NCBI GenBank assembly: GCA_964482225.1
Contig: CAYZWT010000001.1
Location: forward strand, 1 to 64,000
Direction: 5' to 3'
Length of the DNA: 64,000 nucleotides
From: UBA1429 sp964482225
GTDB lineage: Bacteria > Chloroflexota > Anaerolineae > UBA1429
This document shows positions 16,589 to 25,014 of the stretch, piece after piece (positions within the stretch are counted from its first letter, which is position 1; each line of letters opens with the position of its first letter). Below the pieces are notes generated by a model. That model was not told where the DNA came from, did not search any database, and saw nothing but the letters and a program-made list of their open reading frames with translations. The translations under genes and the position numbers were made by a program.

Positions 16589-19015
16589 CTAGTCGTAGAG
16601 CAGATTGACCCGCGCCAAGGGATCCGCATTGGGAGAGAGCGCCACGGGCAACACCTGATCCATCGAATCCACAAAGACCAGGTTCAGCCGCCGCCGCAGC
16701 CTGGCCGGGATCTCGGACATATCGCGCTTGTTGCGGCGCGGCAGCAGCATCGTTTTGAGGCCGGCCCGATGGGCAGCCAGGATCTTTTCGCGGACGCCGC
16801 CGATGGGCAGCACCCGGCCCCGCAGGGTGATCTCGCCGGTCATGGCCACATCGTGTATCACGGGCCGCCCGGTGAGAGCCGAGATCAGCGCCGTGGCGAT
16901 GGTGATGCCCGCCGAGGGCCCATCCTTGGGCACCGCCCCCTCGGGCACGTGGATGTGGATGTCCACCTTGTCGAAATCCAGGTCCTCCAGCCCCAGCTCC
17001 TCTGCCCGCGAGCGGGTATAGCTGAGCGCGGCCTGGGCCGATTCCTGCATGATCTCGCCCAATTGGCCCGTGAGCAACAGGCTGCCCTTGCCCGCCAGCA
17101 CGCTCACCTCGATGGAGAGGGTATCGCCGCCCGATTCGGTCCAGGCCAGGCCGGTGGCCACACCCACCTCGTCGTGATCCTCGGCCTCGTTGGCAAGGTA
17201 GCGCGGCGGCCCCAGATACTTGTCCAGGGATTGCTTGCCGACGACCTTGGGGGCCGGCTTGCGCTCGGCCACGCGCCGGGCCACTTTGCGGCAGATGTTG
17301 GCGATCTCGCGCTCCAGGTTGCGCACGCCTGCCTCCTGGGTATACTCGCGGATCAGCTCCAGCAGCGCCCCCTGCGAAAAGCCCAATTGCTGTAGCCCGT
17401 TCTGTTCGATCTGCCGGGGGATGATAAAGCGGCGGGCGATCTCGAGTTTCTCCTCTTCCATATAGCCGGGGAACTCGATCACCTCCATACGATCCAGCAG
17501 CGCATCGGGGATGGTATCCAGCAGGTTGGCCGTGGTGACGAACATCACCTTGGAGAGATCGTAGGGCACCTCGAGATAGTGATCGGAAAAGGCATAGTTC
17601 TGTTCCGGATCCAGCACCTCCAGCAGCGCCGAAGAGGGGTCGCCCCGAAAGTCCGTCCCCAGCTTGTCAATCTCATCCAGCATAAAGACGGGGTTGCGGG
17701 TCTCGGCGCGGCGCATGGTCTGGATGATGCGGCCCGGCATGGCGCCCACATAGGTGCGCCGGTGCCCGCGAATCTCGGCCTCGTCGCGGATGCCGCCCAG
17801 GCTGACGCGCACAAAATGACGCCCCAACGCCTTGGCGATGGATTGGCCCAGCGAGGTCTTGCCGGTGCCGGGCGGCCCCACAAAGCACAGGATGGGGCTC
17901 TTCATGCGATCCGCCGCCAATTGGCGCACGGCCATGTGCTCCAGGATGCGCTCCTTGGCCTTGGGCAGGCCAAAGTGGGTCTGCTCTAGGATGCGCTCAG
18001 CCACGGCCAGGTCCAGGTTGTCCTCGGTTTCCTGCGTCCAGGGCAGCGAGATGATCCAATCCAGATAGCCCCGGATGATGCCCGTCTCAGGGGCGATGGA
18101 AGGCAGCCCCTCCAGGCGGTGCAACTCGCGGGTGGCGCGCTTTTCTACCTCTTCGGGCAGACCCAGCGTGGCAAGCTGCTCGCGCAGGTCCTTGACCTCC
18201 TCGACATAGGGGTCGCCCTCGCCCAGTTCGTCCTGGATCACACGGATCTGCTCGCGCAGGAAATACTCGCGCTGCCCCTTGTCAATCTCTTCCTGCACCT
18301 GCGATTGGATGCGGTCCTCCAACTCTAGCACATCCAGCTCGGTGGCCAGTTCGATGCTCAGGTACTCGAGGCGGCGGGTGGCGTCCAGCTCCTCCAGGAG
18401 CCTTTGGCGGCGCTCGATATCCAGGCCGAGGATGGACGCCACCAGGTCTGAGAGCAAGGCCGGATCCTCGGCATTGACCGCGGCCACATAGGCATCCTCG
18501 GGCAAGTTGTGGTTGAGCTGCACCACCTTCTCAAAGAGCGCCAGCACGGCCCGCATCAGCGCTTCGGTAGAGAGGGTGTTCTCCCAGGTATCTTCCAGCG
18601 CAACGGCGCGGGCCACCAGGTGCGGGCGCAGCCGGGTATAGCCCTCGACGCGCACACGGCGCTGCCCCTGCACCCAGACGCTGACAGAGCCATCGGGCAT
18701 ACGCAGCCGCCGCCCGATCACGATCTCGGTGCCAACGGTGTACAGGTCGCCCTCGCCCGGCTCCTCGGTTTCTTCTTGGCGCTGGGCGATGGCAATCATG
18801 CGCCGGTCGTCCTCCATAGCGGCATCCACGGCGCTGAGCGAGCTATTGCGCCCCACCAGCAGCGGCGCCATCATGTGGGGGTACATGACCGAATCGCGCA
18901 AGGCAAGCACAGGCAGCTCTAGCTCGCCCTCAGAGCGATCGGCCTCCAGATCTCCAAAATCCTGTTCGATCAGGTCGTCAAACAATTCGGCATCATCGGG
19001 GTATTCGTAGGCCAT
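16589..19015 (-). CDS. lon: ATP-dependent protease Lon
   Basis: 808 aa, near the usual length for bacterial LonA. Domain order: N-terminal substrate-binding domain from LELPVLALRD; AAA+ domain with Walker A GPPGTGKTSLGQS and Walker B VFMLDEIDKLG; and C-terminal S16 protease domain with catalytic serine in PKDGPSAGIT and lysine in VREKILAAHRAG. It degrades misfolded and regulatory proteins in the cytoplasm. I chose the ATG at 19015 (AAAAGG 9-12 bases upstream) over two upstream ATGs that add unlike residues. It is divergent from the STAND gene at 19199. Confidence 0.97.
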   Translation of the reverse strand: MAYEYPDDAELFDDLIEQDFGDLEADRSEGELELPVLALRDSVMYPHMMAPLLVGRNSSLSAVDAAMEDDRRMIAIAQRQEETEEPGEGDLYTVGTEIVIGRRLRMPDGSVSVWVQGQRRVRVEGYTRLRPHLVARAVALEDTWENTLSTEALMRAVLALFEKVVQLNHNLPEDAYVAAVNAEDPALLSDLVASILGLDIERRQRLLEELDATRRLEYLSIELATELDVLELEDRIQSQVQEEIDKGQREYFLREQIRVIQDELGEGDPYVEEVKDLREQLATLGLPEEVEKRATRELHRLEGLPSIAPETGIIRGYLDWIISLPWTQETEDNLDLAVAERILEQTHFGLPKAKERILEHMAVRQLAADRMKSPILCFVGPPGTGKTSLGQSIAKALGRHFVRVSLGGIRDEAEIRGHRRTYVGAMPGRIIQTMRRAETRNPVFMLDEIDKLGTDFRGDPSSALLEVLDPEQNYAFSDHYLEVPYDLSKVMFVTTANLLDTIPDALLDRMEVIEFPGYMEEEKLEIARRFIIPRQIEQNGLQQLGFSQGALLELIREYTQEAGVRNLEREIANICRKVARRVAERKPAPKVVGKQSLDKYLGPPRYLANEAEDHDEVGVATGLAWTESGGDTLSIEVSVLAGKGSLLLTGQLGEIMQESAQAALSYTRSRAEELGLEDLDFDKVDIHIHVPEGAVPKDGPSAGITIATALISALTGRPVIHDVAMTGEITLRGRVLPIGGVREKILAAHRAGLKTMLLPRRNKRDMSEIPARLRRRLNLVFVDSMDQVLPVALSPNADPLARVNLLYD

Positions 19016-19111
19016 ACGGCGTTCACCTTTTAGGGGCATTTTGCACGCAAAAGCGTTTGGCGACACATGATATACCAATCAGATAGCTTTAGCAAAAGCC
19101 CCTCGATCGGG

Positions 19112-19117
19112 TATAAT
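19112..19117 (+). promoter_or_regulatory. -10 element of the STAND-protein gene
   Basis: A consensus TATAAT about 82 bases before the GTG start. No convincing -35 is seen; TTTAGC at 19088-19093 is the best, at 18 bp. Confidence 0.5.
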
Positions 19118-19198
19118 GCGATTGGCATCGGCTTTGGCCCTGCGCAGCCCCAATCAAGGGCGCAGCGCGTTCCCCTTGAACCCACTGGGAGGCATCCT

Positions 19199-22100
19199 GT
19201 GACCCAATCCGGCTCGCCTTTCGTCATTTTGATCATAGCGCCGCGCCCCCCTGCTACCCGAGACACCCTGACATACGCTACGCTGGAGGGCTTGTACCAG
19301 GGCATCGAGGCGCAGGGCCCCCTGGTGCGTGCCGAGCATCTGCGCCCCGCGACCCCGGCGGCGCTGGCGGCGCGCCTGGGCGCGGCGCAACAGCCTCGTG
19401 TGGACATGGTGATCGTGGATGGCGCGCTGGACGGCCAGAGCGCCGAGGTCCTCTTTGAGGGCGAGGGCCAGGCGCAAGGGGTGGGCGCCGACGCGCTGGG
19501 GAGCCTGTTGGCCGAGGCGGGCGTCTCGCTGGCCCTGCTGCGCGTGCAATCCGGCGCTGCCGAGGCGCCCTCCCTGGCCGAGGCGTTGGCCGCCCAGAGC
19601 GGCGCGCCGGCGCTCTGGGTGCGCCCCGATCTTTCGGGCAAGCTCGCCCATACCCTGATGTCCGAGTTGCTGGCCCAGCTCTTGGCCGGGGAGCCGCTGG
19701 GCGTCTCGGTCGAGAGCGCCGCAGCTCTTGTGGGCCAGGCTACGCGCCGCGCGGCGGACGCCACTCCCGCGTTGCGGCTCTACGGGCGCAGCGATGCGCG
19801 CTGGACCTCGCCCGCCGGCGGCCAGGCATCCGGCATCAGCCAGGTCGCGCCCTTGGCCCGGCATACCTTGGGCGGGGCGCTGGAGAGGCTCCCTGGCCCG
19901 GGCGAGCCGGGCAGCCTGCCGGCCGAGCCCCCCTTGGGGCTGGTGGGCCGCAGCCGCGAGATGGTGGAACTGGAGAGCCTGCTGGCGCCGGAGAAAGCAG
20001 CGCCCGTCTGGATATACGGCTACGATGGCCTTGGCAAGACCGCCCTGGTCGGCCAGACGGCCCGCTGGCTGGTGCGCACAGGCCGCTTCGAGCGCGTGGT
20101 CTATAGCAGCCTGGGCCGCTCGGGCATGGCGTCTGTCGCCCTGTACGACTTGGGGCGGCGCCTGCTGGACAGCGCCCCGGCCGGCGACGACGCCGTAGAC
20201 GCCATCATCGCCAGCCTGCAAGAGAGGCCGACTCTGGTCATCTGGGATGATTTCCAGGCCGTGCTGCCGGGCGGCGAGTTGATGACAGGCCCTGTGGAGG
20301 TGGGCGAGTGGTATCGGCTGGCCAACCGACTGGCCGCCGCCAGCCCCAGCCGGCTCTGCATCCTCACCGACGGCGCGGCCCTGCCGGAAAGCGCCCGCCG
20401 ATTGCAGGGCGCGCGCAGTCTAGAGCTATCCCTGCTGGGCGAGGAGGATGCCGCCCAGCTTCTGGCGCGCCTATGCCGCTGGCTAGGCGCGCCCCCGCCC
20501 CAGCCGGAGACGCTGCACACGCTGGTCAGCGCCCTGGGCGGGCACCCGCTGACGCTGCGCCTGATGGCGGCCCGCCTGGTTGGCGCCGCGCCGGACAAAG
20601 CGGCGGCCAGGCTGCTATCCGATCTCCCCGGCCTGGCCACGGGCGAGGCTCGTTTCCGGAACGAGGCGCTAGAGATCCTCTTTGATCGCTTGCTCCAGGC
20701 GTTGCCTGAAGCGCTGCGCCTGTGCATCCCCTCCCTGGGCCTATTCATGGGGGGCTTTCCCCAGCACATCGGCCTGGGGATCATGGGCCTGGACCCAGCC
20801 ATCTGGGAGGAGCATGAGACCGCTCTGGCGCAAGCCGGCCTGGCAGGCCAAGAGGCCGTCGCCGATCTATCCACCCCCTATATCCAGATGCACCCCGCCC
20901 TCAAGAGGCTGGCGCGCCAACGCCTGGATTCTCGCGCCCGACAGCAACTCGGGGCAACCTTTTCCGGCCATTATCTGGCCTTTCTCGGGTGGCTGTTGCG
21001 CATGCGCGAGCGCGCGCCGCAGAGCGTTGCCGCCCTCACCTATCACGATATCGGCAACATGGGCCGGGCGTTGGATCTGATCCTGGAGGATCAGGACCTG
21101 GTGCTGGCGATCAACTATGGCCGCTTGTATACCCAACTGCTGGAGGCGCTTGGGCTTGCCGATGAGGCCCGCCACGCGACCGAGCGCGTGCAAGAGGCCA
21201 CCACCAAGGCCGTCCCTCGCGAGGGACCCCTGGGGCGCCCAGGTGTGCAGCTCTTGTGGAGCCAGGCCGACCGCATGATCGAAGCGGGCCAATTGGCCCC
21301 GGCCAGCGCCCTGCTGCGGCAACTGGTCGAGAGGATGAACGTTCAGGGCGGCCTGAACTATATCGGCATGGAGGCCGATCTGGACCGCGCCCGCACGCTC
21401 TGCCGGCTGGGCCGGGCCATGCGCCTGGGGCGCCGTTACGACCTGGCGCTGGTGCCGCTGCAACGCGGCATCGAGGCGCTGAACGACCTGGGGCGCGAGC
21501 CCGCCGCCCGGCGCGAGCGGGCCGAGCTCTATGCCGAGCTGGCCGAGACGCTGATCGCCACGGGCCAGTATCAGGAGGCTGAGCAACAGTGCCAGGCGGG
21601 CCTGCGAGAGATAACCTCGCTCTCTGACCCGGCCACCGAGGGTGGCCTGCACGCGCGGATGGGCGTGATCGCCGTGCGTCGCAACCAGGCCGAGCAGGCG
21701 CGAGAGCACTATGCCCGGGCGCTGGAACAGATGCGCCGCGCCCAGGATGCGCCAGGCATGGCCGCCATCGAGACCCAGTTGGCCTCGCTGGCCATGCGCC
21801 CCCCCGCCGATCTGGATCGGGCCAGGGAGCATTTGGCGCGCGCCCTCGGCCATGCCCACGATAGCGAGAACGCCCTGCTGGAGGGCCAGATCGTGGTGCA
21901 ATTGGCCCAGGTGGCCGCGCAATCCGGCGATGGGGCCGAGGCCGAGCGCCTCTTTCGGCAGGCGCTGGCGCTCTATGCCGAGCACGACATCACGCCTGGC
22001 CTGATCGCCAGCCGGGCGAGCCTGGCCGAGTTGTTGCTGCAACAAGGCCGCGCCGAGGATGCCCGGGCCGAGGCCGAGGCCGCGCTAGAGACCGCCGAGA

Positions 22101-22504
22101 GCGCAGGGCCAGACATGGTTCCCTGGGAGCTGTACCTGCTCCTACAGCGCATCGCCCAAGAGCGCGGGCAGGCCGAGGAGCTTGCCCGTTGGCGGGCTGC
22201 CACCCAGACGGCCTTTGCCCGCTCGCCGCAGGCCGGGCCCATCCGCATGCGCTGGCAATCGGTGATCAACGCCGTGGCGCAGGGCGCCCGTGGCGAAACG
22301 ATGGATGCTGAGGTCGCCCAGACCATCGAGGAGATGGAAACGGTCGCCGATTGGCGGAACCTGGGCCGCGCCATCATGCGCATCCTCTCGGGCGAGCGCG
22401 GCGATGCGCTCTGGCGCGATCTGGACCATATGGACGCCGTGATCGTGCGCGCCATCCTGGAGGCCCTGGCGGAGCAACCCGAGCAGGACGCGCCGCCTTC
22501 CTGA
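19199..22504 (+). CDS. Degenerate-CHAT / NB-ARC-type STAND NTPase / TPR protein
   Basis: 1101 aa from a GTG preceded by GGGAGG. Residues about 10-180 follow the layout of a CHAT (caspase-like) domain, including a VLFEGEGQAQGVGADALGSL stretch. The catalytic His site reads VDMVIVDGAL and the Cys site reads LALLRVQSGA, so both residues appear lost. An NTPase follows: Walker A GYDGLGKTAL at about 277 and Walker B PTLVIWDDF at about 344. From about 600 onward the chain is helical with TPR-like repeats (residues about 650-1010). STAND proteins switch on when a repeat domain binds a trigger. An LCAT-like hydrolase gene lies 100 bp downstream. The CHAT assignment is by eye. Confidence 0.7.
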   Translation: MTQSGSPFVILIIAPRPPATRDTLTYATLEGLYQGIEAQGPLVRAEHLRPATPAALAARLGAAQQPRVDMVIVDGALDGQSAEVLFEGEGQAQGVGADALGSLLAEAGVSLALLRVQSGAAEAPSLAEALAAQSGAPALWVRPDLSGKLAHTLMSELLAQLLAGEPLGVSVESAAALVGQATRRAADATPALRLYGRSDARWTSPAGGQASGISQVAPLARHTLGGALERLPGPGEPGSLPAEPPLGLVGRSREMVELESLLAPEKAAPVWIYGYDGLGKTALVGQTARWLVRTGRFERVVYSSLGRSGMASVALYDLGRRLLDSAPAGDDAVDAIIASLQERPTLVIWDDFQAVLPGGELMTGPVEVGEWYRLANRLAAASPSRLCILTDGAALPESARRLQGARSLELSLLGEEDAAQLLARLCRWLGAPPPQPETLHTLVSALGGHPLTLRLMAARLVGAAPDKAAARLLSDLPGLATGEARFRNEALEILFDRLLQALPEALRLCIPSLGLFMGGFPQHIGLGIMGLDPAIWEEHETALAQAGLAGQEAVADLSTPYIQMHPALKRLARQRLDSRARQQLGATFSGHYLAFLGWLLRMRERAPQSVAALTYHDIGNMGRALDLILEDQDLVLAINYGRLYTQLLEALGLADEARHATERVQEATTKAVPREGPLGRPGVQLLWSQADRMIEAGQLAPASALLRQLVERMNVQGGLNYIGMEADLDRARTLCRLGRAMRLGRRYDLALVPLQRGIEALNDLGREPAARRERAELYAELAETLIATGQYQEAEQQCQAGLREITSLSDPATEGGLHARMGVIAVRRNQAEQAREHYARALEQMRRAQDAPGMAAIETQLASLAMRPPADLDRAREHLARALGHAHDSENALLEGQIVVQLAQVAAQSGDGAEAERLFRQALALYAEHDITPGLIASRASLAELLLQQGRAEDARAEAEAALETAESAGPDMVPWELYLLLQRIAQERGQAEELARWRAATQTAFARSPQAGPIRMRWQSVINAVAQGARGETMDAEVAQTIEEMETVADWRNLGRAIMRILSGERGDALWRDLDHMDAVIVRAILEALAEQPEQDAPPS

Positions 22505-22604
22505 GGGCACACCGCAACCGGGCGGCCCCTCGCGCTGTATAGAGTGTGAGCGCCTCCGGCAGCGGGGGCGCATGATCGCAAGCCGTACATCAGGGAGAGC
22601 GACC

Positions 22605-23924
22605 ATGCCTGATCTGGGCAATGCCTTTACCCAATGGCTCCTGAGCCAACTGGATAGCCTGCCGACGAACCTGCTGCGCGAGGGCGCCGAGTTCCTGACC
22701 GTGGACCGCGTGTTGGCGCACGTGTTCGAGCAGCGGGAGACCGCCAATGTGCGCGCGCTGTTGCGCCCCCCGCAGGGGCAAGAGGCGCGCGTCGCCACCA
22801 TCCTGTTGCCGGGCATCTTGGGGTCGCTCCTGGCCAGCACGCGCGGCCTGAGCGCCCTGCTCTGGTTCAACCCCATGATCATCATGGATGGCCACCTGAA
22901 CCTGTTGGACCTGGCCCCCGACGGCCGCTCCGATCGCTCGCCCGATGTGGAAATCACGCCCGTCGGCATCGAAAAGATGACCTATCTGCAACTCATTCGG
23001 GCTCTGGCCTCCCACTCGCGGTTATACCAGTTCCCGTATGATTGGCGCCGCCATATCGAGGGCAATGCCGACCAGTTGCACGCCAGCATCCAGCGCTGGA
23101 ATACCGCCGAGCCCGGGCGCCGTTATGCCATCGTGTGCCACAGCATGGGTGGCTTGGTGGCCCGGGCCTATCTGGCGCGGCATCCACAAGAGGCGGAGCG
23201 GCTGATCGAGCGTGTCATCATGATCGGCACGCCGTTCCACGGCGCCCCCGCGACGGCGCTGACCTTTACCGATGAGCAGAACCCCGCCCAGTTGGTGGCC
23301 CGCCTGAACGAGCAGAACGACATGACGGGCTTTACGGCCAATCTACCCTCGCTCTACCAATTGTTGCCGGCCCCGCCGGAGCTGTTTCGCCCGCAGCGCG
23401 ACTATCCCTTTGATTGGGACATATACGATGCGTCGGCGTGGGGCCTGCCCTGGATCCGCCAGGATTACCTGGACGATGCCCGCGCGCTGCACGCGGCGCT
23501 GGCCGCCTCCGATCCCCAGGTCGAGATGGTGAATATCGTCGGGTGCCACCAGCGCACCATCCGCGATGTCCGGCGCGACGATGGGCAGCAGGGGTGTCCT
23601 CTGGTTGCGGTCTATCAGGATAGCGGCCCAGAATCGGGCGATGAGCAGGTGCCCTTGTGGTCGGCCCAGGACAAGCGCTTGCAGGTCTACTATGTGCAAG
23701 ATACCCACGGGCGCCTGGTGAGCAACGACCAGGTGCTGCAAGCGGTGGTGAACCTGCTGTACGGCCAGCCTGTCGAGCTGCCGGCCGAGCTGCCGGAGCC
23801 TGGCCATCCCCTGCGCAGCCTGCGGGCCAGCCCTCTGATGCAGCAGGTGGCGGAGATCAAAGAGCACATCGAGCAAGGCCGGCTCTCGCGCAAGGACATC
23901 GAGCGGCTCTTTTTCGACCGTTAG
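22605..23924 (+). CDS. LCAT-like alpha/beta hydrolase (lipase/acyltransferase)
   Basis: 439 aa from ATG 22605. The nucleophile elbow is CHSMGGLVARAYL with Ser180; the usual first Gly of GxSxG is Cys. ATILLPGILGSLL near residue 62 resembles the oxyanion/PGxxGS region of the lecithin:cholesterol acyltransferase family, and YDWRRHI near 143 is the conserved YDWR. The acid and His are probably in the C-terminal half (DTHGRLVSNDQV carries a candidate His). No signal peptide is seen, so it is likely cytoplasmic. It follows the STAND gene in the same direction, suggesting a sensor-effector pair; co-transcription is inferred. Confidence 0.78.
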   Translation: MPDLGNAFTQWLLSQLDSLPTNLLREGAEFLTVDRVLAHVFEQRETANVRALLRPPQGQEARVATILLPGILGSLLASTRGLSALLWFNPMIIMDGHLNLLDLAPDGRSDRSPDVEITPVGIEKMTYLQLIRALASHSRLYQFPYDWRRHIEGNADQLHASIQRWNTAEPGRRYAIVCHSMGGLVARAYLARHPQEAERLIERVIMIGTPFHGAPATALTFTDEQNPAQLVARLNEQNDMTGFTANLPSLYQLLPAPPELFRPQRDYPFDWDIYDASAWGLPWIRQDYLDDARALHAALAASDPQVEMVNIVGCHQRTIRDVRRDDGQQGCPLVAVYQDSGPESGDEQVPLWSAQDKRLQVYYVQDTHGRLVSNDQVLQAVVNLLYGQPVELPAELPEPGHPLRSLRASPLMQQVAEIKEHIEQGRLSRKDIERLFFDR

Positions 23925-23980
23925 GCGCATCTGCATAGCTCCGGCGGGCGCCACATGACGCGATACCTCAAGGCCATGTT

Positions 23981-24009
23981 TTGACAGCCTCTGCCCTCTC
24001 CCGTATAGT
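23981..24009 (+). promoter_or_regulatory. Promoter of bioY
   Basis: TTGACA, 17-bp spacer, TATAGT. Transcript start near 24016, about 37 bases before the ATG. No recognisable BirA operator. Confidence 0.85.
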
Positions 24010-24052
24010 TGCGCGAGTATATCGAGTGCCCGCAAGCTATTGGGAGGATCGT

Positions 24053-24598
24053 ATGCAGACTCTGAGCCTATACCGTGAGAATAGCTCGGCTCGTGTCCGG
24101 GTGATCGGCATTCTGCTGTTTGCCGTGGCCACGGCCATCAGCGCGCGGCTGAGCGCCCTGGTGCCCAATTCGCCCATCCCCCTCACGATGCAGATGATGG
24201 TGGTGGTGTTGAGCGGTTTGGTGTTGGGCCCCCGCGACGGCTTGCTGGCGCAAGTGATCTATCTACAGGCCATTCTGGCCGGTGCTCCTCTGACGGCTGC
24301 GGGGCTGGGCGGGCCGGCCGCCTTTGTCTCGCCCACGGCGGGCTATTTGGTGAGCTTCCCGCTGGCAGCGATGGTCGCGGGCTGGCTCGGCCAGCGCGCC
24401 AATGGGCGTGGCTGGCTCTGGCGCGCCCTGGGCGGCCTATCGGCAGTGGCGGTGATCTATAGCCTGGGCATGGCCTGGCTGGCGGGCTTTGTCGGCAACT
24501 TGGGCAACGCCTGGAACCTGGGCGTCGTGCCCTTTATCGGCGCCGACCTGCTCAAGGTTGCTATCGCCACGGCGGCGCTCTCGCTTCGCCGTCGCTAG
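24053..24598 (+). CDS. bioY: Biotin transporter substrate-binding component BioY
   Basis: 181 aa, all membrane: about six hydrophobic helices. Family features are the NSPIPLTMQMMVVVLSGLVLG segment and the glycine-rich LTAAGLGGPAAFVSPTAGYL. BioY is the S-component of ECF-type biotin uptake and can work without a dedicated energising module. GGGAGGAT precedes the ATG. It is a single-gene transcript with its own promoter and terminator; no bio genes are adjacent. Confidence 0.92.
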   Translation: MQTLSLYRENSSARVRVIGILLFAVATAISARLSALVPNSPIPLTMQMMVVVLSGLVLGPRDGLLAQVIYLQAILAGAPLTAAGLGGPAAFVSPTAGYLVSFPLAAMVAGWLGQRANGRGWLWRALGGLSAVAVIYSLGMAWLAGFVGNLGNAWNLGVVPFIGADLLKVAIATAALSLRRR

Positions 24599-24614
24599 AC
24601 CCATTCGACCGCAT

Positions 24615-24647
24615 ACGCCCCTCGGCCTATCGCCGGGGGGCGTTTTT
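24615..24647 (+). terminator. Terminator of bioY
   Basis: ACGCCCC...GGGGCGT hairpin followed by TTTT. It overlaps the 3' end of the convergent HTH gene. Confidence 0.8.
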
Positions 24648-24884
24648 GCGCCTCTCCTCCGGCGGGCGCTCGAACTGGGCATGAATCACCTGGCGGATCT
24701 CGGGGTAACGGGCCACGGCAGCGCGGATAAAGCGCATGCCCGGGCGCCGCTTGCCGGAAAAGATCATCGAGAGGTGCCCGGCGGAAAAGCCCAGCCGGCG
24801 CGCCAGCCCCTGGGCCGAGAGGTGCTCCTGCTGCATGATCCGTTTGAGGATGCGGATCACGGCGCGAACCTCGTCATCTAGCAT
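24627..24884 (-). CDS. Small HTH transcriptional regulator (XRE/Cro-like)
   Basis: 85 aa. The helix-turn-helix is LARRLGFSAGHLSMIFSGKR, the Cro/C1 layout, preceded by a short helix MLDDEVRAVIRILKRIM. The start at 24884 is set by GGAGGAG seven bases upstream; a longer frame exists but lacks a ribosome site. There is no ligand-binding domain. A 20-bp perfect palindrome lies exactly between its -35 and -10, so autorepression is likely. Targets other than itself are unknown. Confidence 0.78.
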   Translation of the reverse strand: MLDDEVRAVIRILKRIMQQEHLSAQGLARRLGFSAGHLSMIFSGKRRPGMRFIRAAVARYPEIRQVIHAQFERPPEERRKNAPRR

Positions 24885-24948
24885 CGGCCTCTCCTCCATC
24901 AGTTTCCGCCGCTGCGGGCATACCGTGGGGATAGATGGTTTCATAGGC

Positions 24949-24977
24949 AGTATAGAACATATGTTCTATATCTACAA
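24949..24977 (-). promoter_or_regulatory. HTH-gene promoter with a palindromic operator in the spacer
   Basis: Minus-strand TTGTAG, 17 bp, TATACT. The perfect palindrome TATAGAACATATGTTCTATA occupies 24951-24970, filling the spacer. Its centre GAACATATGTTC also fits the GAAC-N4-GTTC pattern of Bacillus-type LexA boxes, so SOS control is an alternative to autoregulation. Confidence 0.8.
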
Positions 24978-25014
24978 GTGGCGAGCCATCCCAGGAGTGA
25001 TTTGCACAGGGGTT

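Noticed and set aside
19020..19090. CIRCE-type operator between lon and the STAND gene
   Set aside because: No TTAGCACTC-N9-GAGTGCTAA; only an AT-rich stretch is seen.
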